From the NCBI GenBank assembly GCA_014526335.1, contig JACTAT010000040.1:3367320-3431319 (forward strand): a DNA stretch of 64,000 bases, written 5' to 3'. The notes under the pieces are model-generated. The model was not told the DNA's origin. It ran no database searches and saw only the letters and a list, made by a program, of their open reading frames with translations. Positions 22,118 through 34,394 of the stretch are shown piece after piece. A program made the translations under genes and the position numbers. The stretch's first letter is position 1; each line of letters opens with the position of its first letter. The DNA is from Chrysaora quinquecirrha. Lineage: Eukaryota > Cnidaria > Scyphozoa > Semaeostomeae > Pelagiidae.

Positions 22118-25100
22118 TTATCTTCCACCTCTGTATCCACCGCCACCACCACGTCCACCGCCACGTCCGCCGCGTCCGCCACCACGTCCACCATCACGGT
22201 CCCAATCGCGTGGTCCTAAAATTGAGGAATAAATTCAGTTAATCAAAGCAAATAGGATGACACTGGCATATACAAACATGATCGTTACAATAATAGACGC
22301 TTCCGCAAAAGATGACCGCCATTTTTTGCCTACTGTTTTCATTAAGGATTTTCGAAAGGAATTCTGGGAATAATTTCCTTAGTTACGTATTTTACATAGC
22401 TGCAGACGTTGAATTCGTAGCTAAGGAAATTATTCCCAGAATTCCCGTCGTAAAATCTTATGAAAAACAAGGGGTTGACAGAAACGGCGGCCATCTTTTG
22501 CGGAAACCTCTATACCTCGTCCACCGCCACCACCACCGCCAGCATCAGCTCCCTCTGGTCTTGGTTCCTTGCAACGATTGCATTCATCTCTGCGAGCAAA
22601 ATTCAAGTTCCCACATCTAAAATTGATAGAAGTTGTCATTTTACATGCAAAACTTACTGCGGAACGAAATTTCTAAGACAATATAAAGCATGGTTGACAA
22701 TGTCGAGATTTGAACAGCTTAAAACTTTTCTTTTGGCATCACATGAAGCCACGAAATCAAACTTTACAAGTAACGAATTGAAATTTTTAAAAGACGTTTT
22801 ACTCACTGTGGACAGTTCCAATCTCCGCTGCGTTCTAAAATTCAACAAAAAACAATGAAAATTCAACCGACAACCCCAAGACAATAAACGAGCAGAGATT
22901 TAAAGCCAAATATTATACAAAAAGCTCCATGTTGTCAGAATTACCTCCACCAGAGGAACCACCTCTGCCGAATCCACCTCCCCTCGTCCACCTCTACCAC
23001 GATCTAGAGACAAATAGAAATAAGAAACAAACTCAATTCAATTCAAAATTATTTAAAGGATATAACTACAATCCTCGCCAAAAATATTGGGGACAGTATG
23101 CTATAAGTATGTTTTACCTTAAAAACCCCGTCCCATTACAACATATTTGGGTAATAAGACCCCCCCCCCGAATCAATGTTGGGACCACTGTCAACATCGA
23201 TTTCACCAACATTGAGTCGGGGGAGGGGGTATGCGTCTTTAGAGCGAGAATTTTACAAAAGTTCGAAGTGTCCCAGCCTTTTTGGCGAGGATTGTAGCAT
23301 ACAAATTTATACAAATTGCAATGATAGGAAAGCAGGGCTTATCTAGCCTGGACCGTTTAACTACAAGTAATAAAAAATATAATTCAATCTATAATAAATA
23401 TAATAAAGTTCTTTGTTTATTTTTTTTCTAATACAACTCAACTCGTAAATTGGAAAATTAGAATTACAATAAGATAGAATAAGATAAACATAGAAATATC
23501 GCATTTACCGTCATAAGAATATTGGTTAAGACCAGGGGGTTGATATGGGTTTGAAGAAAACCAAACAAAGTGATACTTTCTTTTCTTTTTATAAGAATAT
23601 GTAGGATGAGAATCATCCTGTTTTTAAGAATATCAACAGAATAATTTCAAGCCTCAGCTTGCATACTTGTGTCTCATTTTTTAACAGTTGCCTGTTCTGC
23701 AATGTTCATAACAGAAAATCACATTCTTACTGTTATAATAGCTTAAACATTTCTTTCATTAGACAATTTTCTAGAAATGACATGAAATTTCGTTTAATGA
23801 TGTTCCCTTGAAACCATCAGATTTGAAAACTAAGAATACTACAGTAACGTACCAAACACTACCGTCCGTTCGAGAATGTTATAGCCGAATTATACTGTAT
23901 AACTGCTTATCGACCGTGAAAATGTTTTTCGAGTTTTTCAAAAACACTGCGCAACAAATGTTGCTTATTCATGCCTGACCAGCAAAGTTTTTTGATGTGG
24001 CTGAACGTTCAGTCACTACTTGATAAGGAACTTTCAAATTTCTTCCAAAAATTTTGGATCGTTTCCCCAGAGCCTTGTAGATCAGAATAAAATCAAAATT
24101 ACCCTTTGGTCCGACTCTGTCAAATCCACCGCCGCCGCCGCCTCTGCCTCTACCACGGCCTCCACGGCCTCCTCGTCCACCAAACGACGCCGGCACTTTC
24201 ATCTCTGCTATGGACACGGCGATAGAATATCCTGGAGTGAATTCTTTGTTGTTGAACCAATCAATAGCTGCACTTGCGCTAGGCTGGTCATCATACGTCA
24301 CCGTACATTCACCCTACTCTACAACTTCCCGCGGAAAGGCATTCTACTCGCACGAAAGGTAGCCATTCTTTTCGAGTAAAAATCTAGTCGTTTGGTTGGG
24401 GGTTAAGACATTATCAAACCAAAGAAATGGAGTCTATTCCTCTGGCATTTTTGAAGATTTTTCCAACTTTTGACAACACTAATACAGAAGCTCCTTTTCT
24501 GTTTCTTCAATGCCAGGCATCTGAAGCTTCGTACGTCAAAAATTTTGGACCTACATTTGAATCTGTTTGCATACGCTGATCATTTTATAGGCCATTAATA
24601 GTTTATCATAATAGAAAAAAGCACTTGACAACAATTTAATAACAAATCACCTTGCTCGTTCCATCTGGCTTGTTGTAAATATATATTTTTGGTTCGTTGG
24701 TTCTCTTGTCTTTCTGTAACGAAAACATAAACATGTTCATAATAATATCAATTGATATAAAGAGTAACTTTGAGTAACATTATTACGAATCGTTTAAAAT
24801 GAGAACCAGAGAATTTCTTCAAGTGTATCAGTCGGAGAGGACACAGAAACAGCTAAACATAGTCTCAAGAATGGAGCTATTTCAAAAAGTAGCGGTTCCA
24901 TTGATTTATGGTTGCAAAAACTTCTGTTCTTCCTCTGTAGCATTTCAAAACTGCCTGCATTTCAAAACTTTCCTTTCCTTCCATTAAAATTAACATTAAT
25001 ATGATAATCTATGTAGGAATGGCTTGTAGCTTTATAATTATTTTTATTTTCAAATGCCAGATTTCCTTTGCTAATATTGGAGCCCCTGCATGCCATGTGC

Positions 25101-28100
25101 GAAGATCAAACCAGGGTCTCTTGCATGAGGGGCGTGTAGACTGACGGGTAGTTGCTTATGTGAGGTTTTCTTTGCATGAGTTTCTGTTCCATTTACGAAT
25201 AACACAATGCTGCGGTAAAAGTAACATGACATAACATGACAAAAATACCTTGATTATTCCAATTTGTCCAAAGAATTGTGCAATTTCATTCATGCCAGCT
25301 GTAGCTGGAAGCCCAGATACAAAGATTGTGTCTTCTCTTAGCATCATTCCGTTATCAGCTATGGGAGGAAATAATTTTATTCAAAAAACTGAGAAACCAT
25401 TACAATTAGCGTAAACAACTTTAGCATACTTAAGCATACTTTTAAAGCCAACTTTAGCCTACTTTAAAGCCCTGGCCAAAATCAAACATTGTTTGTCAAA
25501 CATTTGAAATTTGCTTGTCAAGAAAAATGTTTCAACAAATGTTAGGTAATGTCAAAAAAAACAATGCTTGTCAAATATTTCTTGCTTGCGGCAAGCAAAA
25601 ATGTTTTTGAATTGAAGTATTTCAAAAACATTGTGCAACAAGTACAGTTTACTTTTGCTTGTCAATGAATGTTTTGGCATGGCCAAACGATAAACATTGC
25701 TTGTAAAGCAAATCTCAAATGTTTGACAATCAATGTTTGATCTTTTGGCTAGGGCTTAAGGTTCCCTAATAACCAGTATGATTTGGCTAATGCCTAACAC
25801 ACGTTATAGTATTTCCTTTTCTATTGTAGTGTGGGTAAGGGGACGATTTGAACGGTACACTATTTCTGAGAGCACTTAATACGCAATTACGTTATAATGG
25901 GAGTATACTGAAACAGTGAATAGGCTACTATAGAAATAGCCAGGAAACTCAGAATGACACAAAAAATGAGTGAAGGCACTAGATAAGCTCACCTCCTCCT
26001 TCTCCTCTTCCTCTATCCGAACCAGCTGAAAAATAAAATAGTTGTATGATCAGAAAAATGCTACTTTACCTTTCAAGAAAGATACACAACTGAGCTAGTA
26101 ATGTTTGTCGTAGGAAGGTATTCGAACACAGAAAAGCAAGATGATGTAAAGAAACCGCAGAGGAGAAGCAAAGCACTACTTTTGTTATTCATAGCTGATT
26201 AGAAAAGTTTTGAGTACTTAGCCAAATTTAGCATTATTTTGTACAATTGGAACCAAGAAGACTTCATGACGTTAAGGTATAAGCTTGTTTGAGCTAGTGT
26301 TGATCGAAAATTGAAAGCTTCCTTAGCAAGAGGTTTGCTCCTCACCCAAAACTGTGGTTGCTATTCCTCACTTATATGTTGGATTACACACACTGTTTTC
26401 ATTAAAAAAACAATCAACAGTGCAAATGTTATGACGCTATGCTATGAGTTAAGAATTATTAGTTCCCATAAGTAACCCATAATCACAGATTCTCAACAGA
26501 CCGTGCTTTACCAAAATCGACCTAATAGACACAGAAAATGGGATAGCTGGCGAGAGAGTGCTATGGAATATCTGACGATGCCTAAACGAATACCCGATTT
26601 CACTGAACGAATGCTTGAAAGAGCACCCTTTCTCGTATTATTGTGGTGGAGTTAACAGAGGAAAGACTACCTAGGTTTGATCCCGTTGTGGAAAATACTG
26701 GACGTTGATTCGTTATCAAAAGGGCAAAAAAATATATTGGCGAATAGAATAAGACAATGGAATCCTGATGGAGTCAACTAATGTCTGGTCTAAACATTGC
26801 TTTCGAGTCCTTAATACGAGATAGGCTTTCAGCTCTAAATAAAAAGTAGTACGGCAGCAAAAGAAAACAAAAAACACAAATATTCCTTGAAGGGTTGTCA
26901 TTACTGGCTTAACCGATTAACCGATAAAGAGATGCAAATTTTGGTTACTTTTCGGTTACCTACTCCTTAACCAAGCATTTCATGTTAAAACACTGCGAAA
27001 CCCAGGTAAATAAATGATGAAGCCGTTGTAAACCACCTGCTGTATAACCGTAAACCGTTTTCATGATAACCGAAAAATTAGTTACCGAAATACCGTTCGT
27101 TTTACCAGACCGTTAACCTTGAATAATGAACCGAAAGGCAAACGTTTGCCTGCATAAATGAATACCTTTATACCATGGTAACCGAATCACTAACTGTTTT
27201 CAAAAAATTGCCATAATATCACGAATGTGAAAGGTTAACTTTTTCCCCTGAGAATACATTTGAACTGTTAACCGTATAGACTAACGAAGATCTTAATTAA
27301 AACACCATGTTTAACTTGTGTTTCCCAACGTATCGACAAACCCGTAACCTTATAGCAGTAAAAACCTAATTATTACTGCTATAATAGCCATATTACCAGC
27401 TTACTCTGTACGGCTGTTATTAAGCAACAAATCGTGGTTTCAAACACAAAACGCAAATGGTAATAAAATACACGTTAAACCGTTGATTGCTCAACCCCTT
27501 TGCCGTTGAATTTCTCAATTTTTTTAATTTCAACTAACCATTAACCATATTAACACACAGAACCTTCATTAAATTATGATGACCGTATTTCTGACAATTT
27601 GTAACAAAAACCTCGGTTAGCAAGACATATTACTGTTCTGTACCCAAACCAATTATGGTCAGCAATCAGAGACCTATTACCGGTCTCAAACGACGAACAA
27701 TCGAGTAGCTTAGTAATGTAAACCCTTTAAGTAATAAGAAAACACAGCACCAATTGGTATGAGAGAGGTTAAAACTGTAAGGTGGTTTTATGTACCAACC
27801 CGCTTGTTTGACTTACCACCAGTACCACCTCTTTGACCACCTCTTCCTCCGTAATCACTGTGAATTTGAGGGCGAATAAATCATTTAAACTTCATCTCAT
27901 CGTCGATAACTCGATTGAAAACATTGTATACATCATAGAAGCAAATGCATTTGTTTAAACCAGGTGAATGTAACAGGTAAATAAATTAGTAATTCACTTA
28001 ACCTGAGGTTGGGAACTTTTAAGGTCGGGGCTTCCAACCAAAACAATAGCTCTCCGTTACGCTGTGTCGTGGAGACTTATCACCGATGTAAGACTGGGGG

Positions 28101-31100
28101 ACAGGGTATAGGGGATTAAAGGCGATGTGACAGAGTGGTCGAGGCGTTCATCTCACGATCCGTATGTCGTGGATTCGAATATCGTCGGGACCACCTTCCA
28201 CAAGCCTACAGTCAGCTCATGTACTTCCTTCCGATTAATTTCGTTTAAAGAGTTCACAGGAAAATCGTCCTAGAATATTAGTCTGGGGCAAAAGCTGCAC
28301 GTCCATGCTGCTACAACCCCTGACCTGCCTTTAACAAGTAAAGACGTTGAACGCCTTTAAGGTTAGGGCCCCAAACCAAAACCACAGCTTTCCTTTTACT
28401 TTTGGTCTTGATGAATGTTCAGAGATGTTGGATTAGGGGTACAAGGGTAGGGGGTGAGAGGGGCAGGTGGCACACGATGAATATTTTTTATAGTAAATGC
28501 CTTTATTTTCACCAAAAATGCCCCTTTTCTTAATGTGTCCTTTTTGTTCAACGCCAATAAACTCACTTCCCCCTTCCGTCTCTGGAACACTCTGCATTGA
28601 CCCAATAATGATGTGACAGATCTCTAACAGTCACGTAGGTAAATGAAGATTGCACCTAACAGACTTGAGTTCTTAGAAATTTTGACAACTGTTCTGTCAG
28701 CCCTTCTATGGAAACTATGAGCCTTTCTGCGGAAACTAAAAAAAAATATGCCTGGCTGCAATCATGCAAGAACTTTTGTCTGAACTTATTGCCATTCAGC
28801 ATATCTGTTTGCAATGCCTGTTGCCCTTCTGTAGCTATGTATCAGCTATTCATCTAAACCACCGCAAAGGAGGGACATCTCAATAAAGTAGTTCCAAATG
28901 TGTCCCTAAAGTTTTAAGTGTCACTTTCATAGAGAGTTATCTGAATACCGGATGGTCTTTGTAGTTACTGTTCTGATTCATACGTTAACCTTTCGACTTG
29001 TTTTATTTACACTTGCATAAAGTATTCTCGGATCAAGCTTGTGGAAAAGAAAACACAGAACCAAAATCTATTCAAATATTTTTCCAACTTTTGAAACTTT
29101 ACAATAACCTTTTCTTTTACATTGAATTTCACCCAGAATTTTTTTACCGAGGTAGTCTGGGTACCTGATTTTATTGAGGGAAATAGGGTTCATCTCTACT
29201 TTTGCCCTGACCAGCTGAAATACAAATACTACAGACCTGTACCAATATTATATTGAGTTCCCCCCTGGGACTGTATATGCAGGTGAATGCAGGTTTTTAG
29301 TTCTAGAATTGGGCTCCAAATCTAAACCTCAACTTTGGGGTATAGTTGAAAAAAATTCAGCATACTTAAGGTAGAAACACTTGGCTTATTGTTGGAGAAA
29401 TGGGTTCACACAATGAAGCAAAATTTGTTCTTTTCACCTGGATCTACAGTCAATACAGAAAAATGAGTTTAAGAAATAATGAACTGAATTTCGAAAACTC
29501 TAACCTTGGATTTGAGGCAGAAAGTAGTACATAGAAGACCTGAAACACTGGCCACATTCTGACTGTGTCTCAGAAATAGTACTATAGAACTTAGAACTGG
29601 CCACTTCCATAATCTTCGACCAAGTAGCAATCCAGAACATTTGTGAAAATACAACTTTCAACTAAGGGCCTGATTTTCAAAATTTTTCACAAATTCCTTC
29701 ATACTTGAATTCAGATTCAGGCTTCAGATTTTGATTTAGTACCTTAGTTTTAGTGTTGTTCAATATTCAGCCCCCCTTGTTTTCAGGATGCTGTAATTTA
29801 TAGTCATCAAAAGTTTCATAATTAATAATGAAGTAATTTTTGTAAATTTTGAAAAAAAGACTCTTAGTTGAAATGTTGTATATCAGTCTGAGGTGTATAT
29901 TGATATAAAAAAGAAAAGTAGAACTAACCCTCCTCTTGGGCCTCCTCTGTCACCTCCGCCTCCTCCATACGAACCTCCTCTGTCTCCTCCATAACCACCA
30001 TCTCTACCACCACCACCTGATCCATAGGAGCCTCCTCTCCCACCACCACCACCATATGAACCACCTCTGCTTCCTCCTCTGTATCCATCTCCACCAGATG
30101 AGCCCCCATAGCTTGGAGGGGGCTGTCCATAGCTGTCTTGTTGGTAATTGGATCCAGCTTGCTGAGATGGTGGCTGCTGGTAACCTTGGTAAGAAGAGGC
30201 TTGGCTTGGATCCTGGTATCCACTGCCTTGTGCACCACTAGATTGGTATGACTGGCTTTGATAGGGCTGTTGATATCCTTGTTGATAGCCACTCTGCGTG
30301 CTTGCCTGAGGTTGCTGATACCCTTGCTGGTAGCCACTCTGAGAACTTGACTGCTGTGCTTGTTGTTGCTGTGGATAGGCTTGATAGCCTCCAGCTGAAA
30401 TTCAAAATTGTACCAAGTTAAAAACTTTGAAGCCTTATAATCCAAATATATGTTATTATTTCCTCATGTCTAATGATCTATCCGTTTTATTGCTGTTGCT
30501 TAAGTGCCCTGATACCTTTTTGACATGTCAGAGTATATGGATGGATGCATTTGCAATGGGACAAAAATGCAGGGAGTGCTTTAGTGAAAAATGCACTATG
30601 GCTTTGGTATTGAAGATAAAAACCAGATAGAAAGAAAGATACACAGATAAGCACATCATAAGCTTACTAACTGTAGCAAGATACTGGTTGCAGTACTTAG
30701 CAAATGGTGATTAGGGCCAATTCAGTACTTCCTCTGAATATGACCAAACCAAAGCATTATTATGAAAAACAATACTCATTACTTTGAGGTTGCTGATATC
30801 CTTGATATGAGCCCTGTTGTGATTGGCTTACAGCAGTACCATATGCAGCACTACTGCCAGTACTTGCTTGTCCTGCTTGACTGTAACTTGCAGTTTGCCC
30901 AGCTGCATAACCAGGGTAGCTAAAGATAAAGAAAATTCCTTTAGATCATTCTGAAGCATTAATAACAATGATGATGATGATGATGATGACAATGATGATG
31001 ATGCTTTCTACTGGTAAATAATATTGTGGACCAACATTGCAGTGGGTCGACTTGTCAATAGGGCTGGGCTGACTTAGTAGTAGGCCAACTTGTTGTTATC

Positions 31101-32171
31101 ATGATGATGATGATGATGACAATGATGATGATGATGAGGATGAACTGAATAGGGTCCCCAATAGGTTTTGTGGGCAAACTAAACTACTAAAGAACAATTC
31201 CTAAACTGATAATGTTTGGTTCTGCACAAAAATTGCATTAGTTGTTAGCTTCTGTGTTCTCAATTGCTCACAAAATACTTTTAAATGAAACTTACTTTGC
31301 ATACTGAGAATATGCAGCATCTGTCAAACAAAGAAAGAAACACACATTACTTCATAAGTGAAATTACAACCATAATTTGATTAAGACCCTCTTATAAAAA
31401 AACCCTTCTTTAGAGGATCAATGTTTTGTAGTACACTGGAAAGGTTGGTCCCACACTTTTAGATCCCACAGATCAACAACATTAGAGTTTAGGCACTTGC
31501 ACACTCGAGTTTTTTAATAGAACAATAGGATAGAACAATAGAAAGGGGCTCTTGCACACTGAGATCTCATTGAAAAAAGCCATTCATACTCTGCAAAACA
31601 GGATTGATGATGGGCCCTGTTAAGTTTTAGGGAGGCTTAACTCTAAAAATAAGCCGGAAGTAGTAACTTCCAAGATAATAACCCCCTCTCTTGAAAGCGG
31701 AGTCTTATAAATATGTCAAAGCACCTGTCTGGTTCCACCATTCCAGACTAAAATTTGTGCACCATGCACCGCCAATTGTTTTTCAAACAATAACGTAGGC
31801 CTATTGTTTTCCAAGCAATTTATATTGTTTTCGAAACAATTAATATTGTTTTCTATTGTCTTCGCCGAAATTGCGCATCATCATAGTTCCATCGGTACAA
31901 AGGGGGCTCAACAAAGTTTCCACCAAGGCAGCTAGCGACAAATATGCACACTGTTTCATTTTCAACAGCACAGACAGACGGTAACTTCACAAAAAGACGG
32001 ATTCGGTTGAATGGCCTAATTCGGACGATGGAAAAGGGCCTAACACCAGAAGAAGCGGCAACTTCGAAAGGGAACAACCAAATCTCACAATATAAGCAAA
32101 TAAAATGGTCTAAAAGATCTTTAATATAAAGTGAAATACTTACATTGGTCTGAAGCGCCGGGAGTCGTCAT
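22118..32171 (-). CDS. FET-family RNA-binding protein (FUS/EWS/TAF15-like), complete
   Basis: Thirteen exons: 32144-32171 (ATG), 31296-31320, 30783-30919, 29929-30394, 27817-27857, 25993-26025, 25249-25358, 24651-24713, 24103-24313, 22945-23003, 22807-22834, 22516-22616 and 22118-22215 (TAA). Counting one missing base (see 22980) the total divides by three and gives about 466 residues. Order: SYGQ-rich prion-like domain ([18 protein letters not shown]); RGG block ([16 protein letters not shown]); RRM ([50 protein letters not shown]); second RGG; RanBP2-type zinc finger ([20 protein letters not shown] then RC); third RGG ending [10 protein letters not shown]. This is FUS domain order. FET proteins act in transcription, splicing and phase separation. 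The C-terminal PY-type nuclear localisation signal of vertebrate FET proteins is not seen. Several exons are tiny (25, 28, 28, 33 and 41 nt). Confidence 0.93.
22301..22506. repeat. Foldback element abutting an FET splice donor
   Basis: Outer inverted repeats TTCCGCAAAAGATG and CATCTTTTGCGGAA; inner perfect arms GAATTCTGGGAATAATTTCC and its complement, followed by TTAG / CTAA. The right edge is about 9 nt from the 5' splice site at 22515/22516 of the zinc-finger exon. No target duplication was recognised. Confidence 0.75.
22980..22983 (-). other. Apparent 1-base deletion in FET exon 22945-23003 (C4 run)
   Basis: The exon is 59 nt, but its flanking phases require a multiple of three. The first half reads DRGRGGRG in frame; the second half gives [12 protein letters not shown] and an in-phase zinc finger only after a frame change at this run. 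One more base here would restore both. Confidence 0.7.
23064..23305. repeat. Foldback MITE with CTACAATCCTCGCCAAAAA termini
   Basis: Left TATAACTACAATCCTCGCCA pairs with right TGGCGAGGATTGTAGCATA; the inner segment has its own inverted CAATGTTGG / CCAACATTG and a C10/G-rich stretch. It lies in the FET intron between exons 24103-24313 and 22945-23003. Confidence 0.7.
23900..24075. repeat. AACATTG foldback family, partial copy 5
   Basis: Short stretch with GTGAAAATGTTTTTCGAGTTTTTC, GATGTGGCTGAACGTTCAGTC and GATCGTTTCCCCAGAGCC, the right-hand half of the family. It lies directly downstream of FET exon 24103-24313. Confidence 0.5.
25465..25768. repeat. AACATTG foldback family, copy 6
   Basis: Left AAAGCCCTGGCCAAAATCAA and right GATCTTTTGGCTAGGGCTTAA; flanking TTTAA / TTAA is compatible with an AT-rich target. 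It lies in the FET intron upstream of the first RRM exon. Confidence 0.7.
26900..27730. repeat. Region dense in TAACCG / CGGTTA words
   Basis: Within about 800 bp of FET intron there are around twenty occurrences of AACCG, CCGTTA, CCGTAA or complements (for example TTAACCGATTAACCGATAA, CAGACCGTTAACCTTG, ATGGTAACCGAATCAC). Spacing is irregular, so it is not a simple tandem repeat. Nothing coding. Confidence 0.4.
28113..28290 (+). repeat. SINE family B, copy 1 (tRNA-derived)
   Basis: Head GACAGAGTGGTCGAGGCGTT (A-box-like), B-box-like GGATTCGAATATC, then CCACCTTCCACAAGCCTACAGTC. The other copy at 63571 shares CTCACGATC, GTGG.TTCGAAT and the AGCCTACAGTC block. It lies in an FET intron. Confidence 0.6.
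28291..29650. other. FET intron, no recognised element
   Basis: AT-rich sequence without convincing exons, SINE or foldback structure between the SINE at 28113 and the family D foldback at 29653. Confidence 0.4.
29653..29878. repeat. Foldback family D, copy 2
   Basis: Left CAACTTTCAACTAAGGGCCTG and right GACTCTTAGTTGAAATGTTG; shares the AAAATTT centre with the copy at 19709. It ends about 50 bp from the donor of the large FET exon 29929-30394. Confidence 0.65.
30967..31140. repeat. (GAT)n microsatellites
   Basis: Two GATGATGAT tracts (30967-31005 and 31101-31140) in an FET intron, separated by a short piece resembling the 4470 element. Confidence 0.8.
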
Positions 32172-32611
32172 TTTCTGCCGCGATTTTAGTTCACAAAACT
32201 CACCTCAATCGCTCAGTTGCTGCGAGAGAGAAAAGCGAAGAGAAAACACACATGCGACGATTCGGTTTCAGACCTCTTGACAAATGAAAGTTCCCGGATT
32301 TAGAGCTGCACCTGTCCATTGCCCAAATGCTTGGTGCCCGTCAAGATGCATTTTTTCATTTTCAAAGTTCCCAAAAAAGTTAATAAAAGCAACTGCTGTC
32401 TGAAATATGACAACTTTTCAGAGAATGACCCGTAAATTAGCTAGAACAATAACATATACTAGCTATAACATTTCATACATAGAGGTATACATAGAGATAC
32501 AAGCAGTGTACCGTACCGTTACTTTGATTTTATATTTAACTTTTATTTTTCAACATAACATACCTTTTACATTCTAAAATCACGCACTGTTTTGCACTAG
32601 TACGATACTAA

Positions 32612-32770
32612 GTACTAGTGAGTAAGTAAGTTAGTTAGTTAGTTTAGTTAGTATATACTCTGTTAGTTACTAACTTACTTTGCTTGTACGGTAGCTCATT
32701 ATTGAATTGGTTAGTAGATTAGTTAGTTAGTAGTTAGTTAGTTAGTTAGTTAGTTAGCTAGTTAGTTACC
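32612..32770. repeat. (GTTA)n microsatellite
   Basis: Runs of GTTAGTTAGTTAG with interruptions, about 450 bp upstream of the FET start codon. Confidence 0.85.
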
Positions 32771-33238
32771 TTATCCATTAGGTTGTTAGCTATTGTTAAA
32801 AACAATAGAAGAGAAGAAAGACTGGAGGCATGTGTGTACTGTTTGGTATAAGATATCCTGCTTACAACTTCAAGTTTACGTTCAATATATAAACTAAAAT
32901 TCAAGGATGCACTTTTTCAATGTTTTAAAGACAAAAATGAAGACTTTATAATTTTATCTCAGTTACGTACATTACAACAGATTATACGGCAATCACAGTT
33001 CTCTGATAAATCGACGGGCGTTTGACCTGCACCCTCACTTTGTTGCCTTAGCATAGGTCAACAGATTTACTTCCTATTATAGGCATTTGCATGATATTTC
33101 CACCTTGGTTAGAAGCTTTGTCCAGTATATGATGACCGTATTAGCTAGGTGCCACTGTATATATGCGATCCTATGCGGTCCAGAAACATCTATTAGCTCT
33201 AAAAAGTAGAGTAGCTAATGGGCTAATGAACAGAGTTT

Positions 33239-34299
33239 TCATCTGAATTGGCCCTGGTTAATTCTGCATAATACAGAGAACATTGCACGTCTGAGATCAT
33301 TACGCAGCGCAAAATAAATGCAAGGGTCAAGTAGAGAGTTGATTAGAATCAAGCAGTTACTTAAATAAAGCATGAAATCTCTTGTAATGTACTCTTGTTT
33401 AATCATCAGTCCCGCGAAGAAGACGGTCACAGGGGCCCAGCAGATCATAAACGAACAGACGATAAACGTGCATAAAATCAAGGATCGCTTTTCCTTACTC
33501 AGCGATAACAATTTCTTTTTCTCGATTCTCTGTGCTGAATTCATCATCGGCTCTTGGGTAACATCTAGGTTAGACTTGTCCAGATCCAGCGTGTCCGCTA
33601 ACGACCTTGTCGCGTCTAAATCAACAGAACATGTTACTGAAACTGACGTATTGCGAATATTGCGACTGTGGCGACGGATCTCCCGGTACAGATAGACATA
33701 GACGACAGCGAGGAACGCTGAAATCGCTGTCGCCAATACGACGATAACGACGCCGTTTAACTCGAAGTATCTCCCATCTTCGAATTGGAAAGCGACGATT
33801 CCTTGGCAGCATGTCATTACGACAGAGACGGTCCAGCTGAAGATGATAGCGGTGTTGACTGTTGAAGACGTAACGAGTTTTTCGTATTTTAACGAATCTT
33901 TTACTCCTACTAATCTCTCGTACGTTATGCAGCACAAGCTAAACATAGATGTCTCTAACGAAAAACCAAGAATGATAGTTGATATTCGTTTGGATAGCAA
34001 ACTCAGGAGTCTGACAGTACAAAAGCAAGATAGATTAAACTGCTAACGCCAACTAGGAGATCAGCAGCTGATAGACTCAATAGAAATAAATTACTTTTCT
34101 TCTTGCGTATATCACGTCTCTTAACGAAAACCAAGACTGTTATACCGTTGAACAGCACAACAAGGGCTCCGATTATTCCATATGTAAGGACAAACGGCAA
34201 TGGTATATCGTAGTCTCTTGGTAGGAATATTTTTTGGAATGCAGGCTTTGATGTAACGCCTTTGAAATAAACGGTGCTCGAAACTGTGTAGTTATCCAT
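33239..34299 (-). CDS. Class A (rhodopsin-like) G protein-coupled receptor, frame broken once
   Basis: Single exon, ATG at 34299, TGA at 33239-33241; about 353 residues once the break near 34001-34004 is allowed for. A plasma-membrane receptor with an unknown ligand. TM1 contains VVLFNGITVLVF (N1.50); TM2 LFLLSLSAADLLVG (D2.50); TM3 ends MFSLCCITYERLVGV, so the DRY motif is ERL; a long third loop; TM6 FMICWAPVTVFF (CWxP); TM7 LINSLLDPCIYFALRNDLRR (DPxxY as DPCIY). The first 99 residues (TM1-TM2) are in one frame and stop at a TGA; the next frame supplies TM3-TM7 without a gap. A four-unit 104-bp tandem repeat starts about 110 bp upstream. Confidence 0.85.
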
Positions 34300-34394
34300 A
34301 GTTTACAGTTGCTTAAAGGCTCATGTATACGGACTAAGATGTATATTCTTTAGTGCAGTTAATGGCCCCACAAACTAAAAGAAAAGCATCGCTG

